This document shows positions 45,418 through 49,950 of a stretch of 49,950 nt of DNA, piece after piece. The notes under the pieces were generated by a model. That model saw only the letters and a list, made by a program, of their open reading frames with translations, made no database searches and was not told the origin of the DNA. The translations under genes and the position numbers were made by a program. Source of the stretch: Sphingobium ummariense RL-3. GTDB lineage: Bacteria > Pseudomonadota > Alphaproteobacteria > Sphingomonadales > Sphingomonadaceae. The DNA lies in NCBI RefSeq assembly GCF_000447205.1, contig NZ_AUWY01000042.1:1-49950 (forward strand), written 5' to 3'. Numbering within the stretch: the first letter of the stretch is position 1; every line of letters starts with the position of its first letter.

Positions 45418-46301
45418 CGCCCGGCGCGAAGCGGGAAGCGGTCGCCCATGCTCGTGAACATCACGGGCTGAGCGAGCGTCGGGCGTGCAGTCTGGTTGGC
45501 GTGAGCCGCAGGGTGATCCGGTATCAACCGACAAGGGTTGATGATGCGCCCTTGCGGGCGCGGTTGCGTGAGCTGGCGGCGGAACGCCGCCGGTTCGGCT
45601 ACCGTCGCCTGGGCTATCTTCTGGCGCGAGAGGGTATGACGCCCAACCACAAGAAGCTGCGGCGCATCTACCGCGAGGAGAACCTGCGCGTGCGCCGTCG
45701 TGGTGGCCGTAAGCGGGCCTTGGGCACGCGAGCGCCGATGCTGTTGCCGGACGGGCCGAACCAGCGCTGGTCGCTGGACTTCGTCTCCGACACGCTGACG
45801 TGCAGCCGTCGCTTTCGCATCCTGTGCGTGGTCGATGATTACACGCGGGAATGCCTCGCGCTGGTGGCCGACACGTCGCTGTCGGGCGTGCGGGTCGCGC
45901 GGGAGCTGACGCGGCTGATCGGACTGCGCGGCAAGCCGCATACGGTGGTCAGCGACAACGGCACCGAACTGACCTCGTCGGCCATCCTGCGCTGGTCGCA
46001 AGAGCGTCGGGTCGAGTGGCATTACATCGCGCCGGGCAAGCCGATGCAGAACGGCTTCGTCGAGAGCTTCAACGGCCGGCTGCGCGACGAGTGCCTCAAT
46101 GAGACGCTGTTCACCTCACTGGCGCATGCCCGCTTTGTGCTCGACGCTTGGCAGCACGACTACAACCACGTCAGGCCGCACTCGAAACTGGGCGGGAAGA
46201 CCCCTGCTGAGATCGCCGGCCAACCTGTCTGGGGGCATGCCCCCAGACAGGTTGCCATCACCTCAACCAACCATCATGAAGGAGCGAGACTCTACCTCTG
46301 A
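45411..46301 (+). CDS. IS3-family transposase OrfB
   Basis: 296 residues if started at the ATG inside the A7ATG sequence; mostly made as OrfAB by -1 frameshift. DDE integrase core: Asp in [11 protein letters not shown], Asp in [11 protein letters not shown] and Glu in [23 protein letters not shown]-type text ([14 protein letters not shown]) is typical of the group. Intact. Confidence 0.9.
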   Translation: MVTPGAKREAVAHAREHHGLSERRACSLVGVSRRVIRYQPTRVDDAPLRARLRELAAERRRFGYRRLGYLLAREGMTPNHKKLRRIYREENLRVRRRGGRKRALGTRAPMLLPDGPNQRWSLDFVSDTLTCSRRFRILCVVDDYTRECLALVADTSLSGVRVARELTRLIGLRGKPHTVVSDNGTELTSSAILRWSQERRVEWHYIAPGKPMQNGFVESFNGRLRDECLNETLFTSLAHARFVLDAWQHDYNHVRPHSKLGGKTPAEIAGQPVWGHAPRQVAITSTNHHEGARLYL

Positions 46302-46327
46302 ATGGTAACAATCAGGGGCTCACGTCA

Positions 46328-46331
46328 CAAT
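46328..46331 (+). repeat. IS3 target duplication (right), CAAT
   Basis: Matches 45085-45088. Confidence 0.8.
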
Positions 46332-46396
46332 GTGTGGATTAATTACCTATCTGAATTAAATTTATCATCACCTCTTGATGATGTTAAATTACTCGC

Positions 46397-46431
46397 ATTA
46401 ACGAGCTTCGCTTAAAACTTCGCTCGTTAAT
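46397..46431. repeat. Inverted repeat in AT-rich gap
   Basis: ATTAACGAGC (46397-46406) and GCTCGTTAAT (46422-46431) form a perfect 10-base stem with a 15-base loop. Just upstream, TCATCACC and GATGATG form a shorter stem. Belongs to the same gap as 44596-45088 before the IS3 insertion. Confidence 0.55.
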
Positions 46432-46600
46432 TTGCTCGCCACCTGGAACTCATTAGAGCATTAGCTTCGCTTGTATTAGCGGAGAGCGGGCGGTGGGGCG
46501 CTGCTGGTAACGAAATTTACTATGTAGATAATTTTCGAGCAAGGCGCGTGGTGGGGCGTGAGATCGCGACGGCACGTGGGGCTGTGGCAGGCAGATTGGG

Positions 46601-46822
46601 TTAGCTGGCCCGTGGAATTTGAAGGGCGGCGGTGTAGGTGGCTTTGCGCGTTCGCTCTTGCTTTTTGCGTTGCTTCTGGTGATCCTTGACGCTTTGCAGA
46701 GCTTGCTTGGCAGCATCTACTTGGCGCTTTTTGGCAGCGACGAGCGATTGTTCAGGTGTTAGCGGCTTGCGCGGCTTCTTGGGCTTGCGCGGCTTGTTCG
46801 TGTGGAATTCGTAAAATCGCAT
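46601..46822 (-). CDS. Small basic hypothetical protein
   Basis: 73 residues with a Lys/Arg/Pro repeat (KPRKPKKPRKP) then a helical, charged chain with QKQRKKQERTRK. No clear ribosome site, but the frame is clean and divergent from the AbiTii gene. Highly basic, possibly nucleic-acid binding or a phage-type small protein. Uncertain. Confidence 0.45.
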   Translation of the reverse strand: MRFYEFHTNKPRKPKKPRKPLTPEQSLVAAKKRQVDAAKQALQSVKDHQKQRKKQERTRKATYTAALQIPRAS

Positions 46823-46893
46823 ATGGTATTTAGTGAACTGCTTGTTTCATCTGACCAGACGACCATATTGCCTAGATCAACTGGGGGCAGCGA

Positions 46894-47772
46894 ATGGCTG
46901 GACTGGTAGAAGATATTCAAGCGCAATCATTGGATAACGGCGTCAGCACGACTGATCTTCTGCGGAAGGTAAAGCTCGCTGCTGTAAAATTGCAACTTAG
47001 CGATGCGGTTGAATGGGTTGATGCGGAATTGAAGGGCTATCAGTCTCAGGATGCTGTTCCTGATTACAGGCGCACGCTGGGACAAGTCAAAGCACATAAC
47101 CCTATTCGTGGGCCAATGGATGTTGGCGGCGATCCAGAAATGTTGCGAAAGATTGCGACACAGATCATAACTGAGCCAATTTCTCAGGTTGAGAAGCTTG
47201 CTGGGGATGGGACTGGCGAGGTTATTGGTAAGCTTCACGAAGAGCTTATTTTCAATATAAACAAATATAACGGTGGTCCTCATATGGACTATTATGTCCA
47301 TATTTCAAGCACGGTTTTTTACAACATCTGCCAGCAAGTTCGTAACTTGGTTCTAGACTGGGCGATAGGCTTAGAGAAAGCAGGGATACTTGGGGAGGGA
47401 ATAAGTTTTACAGTTGAAGAAAAGCGCAAGGCAGCAGAGAATGCTCAAAATATAAATATAGAGAACTTCACGGGGCATCTGCATAGCGGAAATATTACAG
47501 GACATCAAAACCGCACAGTGATAGGGTCCACTGATAATTCAGTAAATTCGCTTGAGCAGAGCACGGTTTTTGAGCAGTTGGAACAGGCAATTGCTGACAA
47601 TGTGCGCGATGACGAGCATCGTCGTGATCTGGTTGACATCATCAAACAGATGCAAGCTACTCAAGGCACGGCAGAGTATAAGCCGTGGTTTCAAAAATTG
47701 GTTGGCTATGCGGCAGAATATGCGACTGTGTTAGGCCCATTTTTGCCTGCGTTGAGCCAATTTGTATCGTAG
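46894..47772 (+). CDS. AbiTii-domain protein (abortive infection family)
   Basis: 292 residues. The N-terminus LVEDIQAQSLDNGVSTTDLL and LRKVKLAAVKLQLSDAVEWV, ending DAELKGY, matches the AbiTii domain seen beside lactococcal AbiTi. A low-complexity Asn/Gly/His/Thr segment (NINIENFTGHLHSGNITGHQ) separates this from a C-terminal hydrophobic helix region (GYAAEYATVLGPFLPALSQF). No AbiTi partner is in the window. It is the last gene before the right att copy, a typical cargo place for anti-phage genes. Assignment rests on recognition of the N-terminal text. Confidence 0.7.
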   Translation: MAGLVEDIQAQSLDNGVSTTDLLRKVKLAAVKLQLSDAVEWVDAELKGYQSQDAVPDYRRTLGQVKAHNPIRGPMDVGGDPEMLRKIATQIITEPISQVEKLAGDGTGEVIGKLHEELIFNINKYNGGPHMDYYVHISSTVFYNICQQVRNLVLDWAIGLEKAGILGEGISFTVEEKRKAAENAQNINIENFTGHLHSGNITGHQNRTVIGSTDNSVNSLEQSTVFEQLEQAIADNVRDDEHRRDLVDIIKQMQATQGTAEYKPWFQKLVGYAAEYATVLGPFLPALSQFVS

Positions 47773-47782
47773 GGCTTGTGTC

Positions 47783-47802
47783 TTTACACGTTTCTTACAC
47801 GT
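47783..47802. repeat. TTACACGT repeats (integrase arm-type sites, right)
   Basis: TTACACGT at 47784-47791 and 47795-47802 (11-base spacing). TTTACACGTTTCTTACACGT here matches TTTACACGTTCTTACACGT at 34067-34085 with one extra T. Expected for the second arm of an integrase att region. Confidence 0.65.
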
Positions 47803-47852
47803 AAAATGATAGATCGTCTTAACCTTTTGAAAATACGTTAGAATCTGTAGGC

Positions 47853-47874
47853 CCAGTTTAGCGAAGCGCTGAGC
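47853..47874 (+). repeat. Right attachment-site copy (displaced rpsI 3' end)
   Basis: Contains the core CGAAGCGCT at 47862-47870 and CGCTGAGC after it. The sequence right of the core (47871 on) would be the original host rpsI 3' region, with a TGA stop and the host terminator. Confidence 0.7.
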
Positions 47875-47900
47875 CTTACCCGCTCAAACGGATATGGAGA

Positions 47901-47926
47901 GGGGCCGGTTTTCCGGCCCCTTTTCT
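47901..47926 (+). terminator. Displaced host rpsI terminator
   Basis: GGGGCCGG TTTT CCGGCCCC with a T-run after. It follows the right att copy at the same relative place as the rpsI terminator on the left. Confidence 0.8.
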
Positions 47927-48025
47927 TTGGGGATTATATACACGCGACTGGGAGGCGTTATGATCATCGCTGAGGAAGCGTCTCTGAACGTTGCGTGACT
48001 TCGGGATCGGTGAGGGAAGTGCATA

Positions 48026-48814
48026 GTGTTGGTCTGCTACCTAGATGACAGCGACACTGAACTGGGCCGTAACATGGCTCTCGCTGGTTTCTATGCGTAC
48101 GTCGAGGGATGGCTTCGTTTCGAGAATGAAGTTGCGCCGATATTCAAGGCGTATGATGTCGATATTTTGCGCGGCAAGGACATCGTTGACGGGAGAGGAA
48201 GCTTTAAAAACTGGCGGTTAAGCCGCAAAGTTGAGTTTACCGACGCTGTTTTTTCAGTGCTCTCAAAGCATGTAATTGAAGGTGTTGCTTCGTGTGTGGA
48301 AAAAAAGTGGTTCAAGCGAGAGCGAGAGAGACGTCCGGAATTTAGAAATCTATCTCCGCTCGGGCTAGCACTGTCTTCCACTATTGGCGCAATTGCATTC
48401 AAAGCTCCAATACCAGTGCCAGAACCACTGAAGGACGGTATTCGCTTTTTTGTGGAATCGGGCCATCGCAACAATGGAAATCTTGCACGATTATTTGAAG
48501 TATTTGTAAAAGACTCCTCTCTGGTTCCGCCAAACAGTTCACTCACCATGATTGATAAGCAGAGCTGCAAGGCCATTCAGGTTGCAGATATGCTCGCGTT
48601 CTTCTCTCGCAAAGAGATAAATAGAAGCAATCCACGGGTTCTTCCGAGAAAAACGCTTTGGGATGAGCCAATTTTTAGAGCGATGCGACAAAATATTAGT
48701 TACAGATTCAATCATATTTGGGATAAGCCAGACAACTGGATAAAAGACCTAAATGACGCAAAGGATGAAGATATAGAGTCTTCTGTCATCACAATACTTC
48801 CAACGAGATTGTGA
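48026..48814 (+). CDS. DUF3800-domain protein
   Basis: 262 residues from a GTG start with AGGGA ten bases upstream. It opens LVCYLDDSDTELGRNMALAG, the DUF3800 signature with acidic residues in YLDDS, and later has KQSCKAIQVADMLAFFSRKE, the family's second conserved block. DUF3800 proteins often occur in mobile or defence regions; the acidic residues suggest an RNase-H-like fold, which is not proven. Composition resembles the island, yet it lies outside the att copy, so it may belong to a separate, earlier insertion at the same locus. Confidence 0.7.
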   Translation: MLVCYLDDSDTELGRNMALAGFYAYVEGWLRFENEVAPIFKAYDVDILRGKDIVDGRGSFKNWRLSRKVEFTDAVFSVLSKHVIEGVASCVEKKWFKRERERRPEFRNLSPLGLALSSTIGAIAFKAPIPVPEPLKDGIRFFVESGHRNNGNLARLFEVFVKDSSLVPPNSSLTMIDKQSCKAIQVADMLAFFSRKEINRSNPRVLPRKTLWDEPIFRAMRQNISYRFNHIWDKPDNWIKDLNDAKDEDIESSVITILPTRL

Positions 48815-49020
48815 GGGTCACCAAGTGTTTTTGCGTTGGCCTCGATCGGTAGGATGGGTTTGCAATTTGTTACCGCGCGTCCGGCTTCGGCGTAAGCCAA
48901 CCATCTCGCTCGCCGGGTGCTTGTGTTTTTAATAGGTTATCATTCCGCCCGCGTTCCAACGGCAACCTTCCGCTGCACCCATCCGTTGAACCTGCAACAC
49001 CAACCAACAGGAGAAAGTCC

Positions 49021-49203
49021 ATGGGTGAGATGACCGACAAGCTGAAGGCCGCAGGCAACAAGGCCGCCGGATCGATCAAGGAAGCGGTGGGTCGCGAGAA
49101 TCGCGATCCGGCGCTGGAGGCCGAGGGCCAGGCCCAGAAGGGCAAGGGTACCGTGCAGGACGTCAAGGGCTCGATCAAGGGCGCCCTGGGCGACAAGATC
49201 TGA
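49021..49203 (+). CDS. CsbD family stress protein
   Basis: 60 residues: GEMTDKLKAAGNKAAGSIKE followed by AVGRENRDPALEAEGQAQKG and KGTVQDVKGSIKGALGDKI, the classic CsbD repeat (K.KG..KEA.G). Hydrophilic, no signal. These proteins are induced under general stress. AGGAG lies 8 bases before the ATG. The composition returns to host-like GC. Confidence 0.88.
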   Translation: MGEMTDKLKAAGNKAAGSIKEAVGRENRDPALEAEGQAQKGKGTVQDVKGSIKGALGDKI

Positions 49204-49336
49204 CGAGGGTGCGGGCGCCCGTTTAGAGCCTGTTTCCCCTGGATGGGATCGTGCCCCGGCTCTTGCCGGGGAACGGCGAGGTTCAAAATCGGGTGAGACA
49301 GGTTTGGAAGGAAAGTCCTTCCGATGCGGGTGGGAA

Positions 49337-49366
49337 GTTGTTTCCCGCCCGTTTCCTTTGGGACGG
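49337..49366 (+). terminator. Possible terminator between CsbD and symporter genes
   Basis: GCGGGTGGGAA and TTTCCCGCCCG form an imperfect stem (about 49326-49351) followed by TTTCCTTT. Convergent genes on both sides. Confidence 0.4.
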
Positions 49367-49367
49367 A

Positions 49368-49950
49368 TCAGGGGAGAGGGCTTCCCGCCTGCGCGGGGGC
49401 GGCGGTCTGGTCATCCTCGTTCGCCAGGTAGGACCGGACATCCCGGCGCAGTTCTCCGGCGCAGAGATAGAGCGCGATGACATTGGGGATCGCCATCAGG
49501 AAGAAGCTGCTGTCGACGATGTCGACCACCCGCCCGAGGTCGATGGCCGCTGCGGGCGGCAGGGCGACGACGTAGAGGATCTTGTAGGTCCACTGCGCGC
49601 GCGGCCCGTTGCCGAACAGATAGCCCCAGGCCTGGAGGCCGTAGAAGCCCCAGGCGACCAGCGTCGAATAAGCGAAGAGGAACACCACCACCGCGAGCAG
49701 CCAGGGGAAGGAGGGCGAGACCTTGGCGAAGGCGGCCGAGGTGATCGCGATCCCCTCCAGCCCCGTATTCCAGGTGCCCGCGACCACCAGCGCCAGCCCG
49801 CCGAGCGCGCAGACGATCATCGTGCCGAGCAGCGGCTCCAGCAGCGCGACCAGCCCTTCCGAGACGGGATGGCGCACGCGCGCGAGGCTGTGCGCCATCA
49901 CGGCCGATCCGACCCCCGCCTCGCTGGCGAACACCGCGCGGCGCATGCCC
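49368..49950 (-). CDS. Sodium:alanine symporter (AGCS family), C-terminal part
   Basis: Frame is open to the window edge, so the N-terminus is missing. GMRRAVFASEAGVGSAVMAH matches the conserved motif of alanine/glycine:sodium symporters, followed by VRHPVSEGLVALLEPLLGTM and several membrane helices (LALVVAGTW, LLAVVVFLFAYSTLVAWGFYG, PPAAAIDLGRVVDIVDSSFF). Ends with a polar tail TAAPAQAGSPLP. Imports Ala or Gly with Na+. Confidence 0.85.
   Translation of the reverse strand, partial: GMRRAVFASEAGVGSAVMAHSLARVRHPVSEGLVALLEPLLGTMIVCALGGLALVVAGTWNTGLEGIAITSAAFAKVSPSFPWLLAVVVFLFAYSTLVAWGFYGLQAWGYLFGNGPRAQWTYKILYVVALPPAAAIDLGRVVDIVDSSFFLMAIPNVIALYLCAGELRRDVRSYLANEDDQTAAPAQAGSPLP

Larger units (their letters stand above)
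45089..46327 (+). mobile_element. IS3-family insertion sequence, IS407 group (1239 bp)
   Basis: Sixteen-base perfect inverted repeats TGACGTGAGCCCCTGA at both ends, a 4-base CAAT duplication, and orfA/orfB overlapping with a seven-A slippery run at 45405-45411. All three traits fit IS3 elements of the IS407 group. GC-rich relative to the island, so a late arrival. It looks intact. Confidence 0.88.
33990..47870. mobile_element. Integrative element at rpsI with restriction and AbiTii cargo (~13.9 kb)
   Basis: Bounded by imperfect direct repeats of the rpsI 3' end with exact 9-base core, a tyrosine integrase at the left, TTACACGT octamers inside both ends and a duplicate rpsI-type terminator on each side. 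Composition is visibly lower in GC than the flanks. It contains two insertion sequences, a split Type ISP gene, a short H-NS-like protein, a serine recombinase, two unknown proteins and an AbiTii protein. No structural phage, conjugation or relaxase gene is seen, so it is a small integrative, possibly mobilisable, element. Boundaries are inferred from sequence only. Confidence 0.75.

Noticed and set aside
48880..48900. GGCTTCGGCGTAAGCC as a third att copy
   Set aside because: It shares only short scattered matches with the rpsI 3' end and lies in a simple self-complementary run; the copy at 47853 is far better.

Overview
The window comes from a sphingomonad-type alphaproteobacterium (Sphingomonas, Sphingobium or a close relative). 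This is inferred from the GC-rich codon use, the Ala/Pro-rich N-terminal extension on ribosomal protein S9, a TonB-dependent receptor beside a secreted M28 peptidase, and the family content. I could run no database search, so the genus is an inference.

Chromosomal backbone, left part (1-34000): a truncated PQQ-type quinoprotein with its cytochrome c; a peroxiredoxin/VOC pair; a lipoprotein; recF; two tandem CHAP amidase-like paralogs; small hypothetical genes; a cyclopropane fatty acid synthase; a molybdopterin oxidoreductase with a membrane cytochrome b; an outer-membrane beta-barrel protein; rlmN; an IalB-like protein; dnaN; a PAS-GGDEF-EAL-PilZ c-di-GMP protein facing a stand-alone receiver; a large TonB-dependent receptor divergent from an M28 peptidase; an SPFH/NfeD/2OG-oxygenase operon; a CitE-like lyase; a FadR-type regulator with an aldehyde dehydrogenase and a xylonate-dehydratase-like enzyme (a partial Weimberg-type pentose oxidation cluster); a thiolase; heme A synthase; and the rplM-rpsI operon.

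Integrated element (about 33990-47870): directly after rpsI the base composition falls and the codon use changes. A tyrosine integrase lies next to the rpsI 3' end. An imperfect copy of that 3' end, followed by a second rpsI-type terminator, lies about 13.9 kb away. TTACACGT octamers sit just inside both ends, as expected for integrase arm sites. The cargo is a divergently placed unknown basic protein, a Type ISP-like restriction-modification-helicase gene split by an IS1380-family insertion, a short H-NS N-terminus-like protein, a serine recombinase preceded by repeats, an unknown 325-residue protein, an AT-rich repeat region interrupted by an IS3/IS407-group insertion, and an AbiTii-domain protein. 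I read it as a small integrative element carrying anti-phage functions whose main restriction gene is now interrupted. Removing each IS plus one target duplication restores the pre-insertion sequence, and the split gene is back in frame.

Right flank (47871-49950): the displaced rpsI terminator, a DUF3800 protein of island-like composition that lies outside the att repeat, a CsbD-like stress protein, and the C-terminal part of a sodium:alanine symporter running off the edge.

I see no rRNA, tRNA or CRISPR array in the window.
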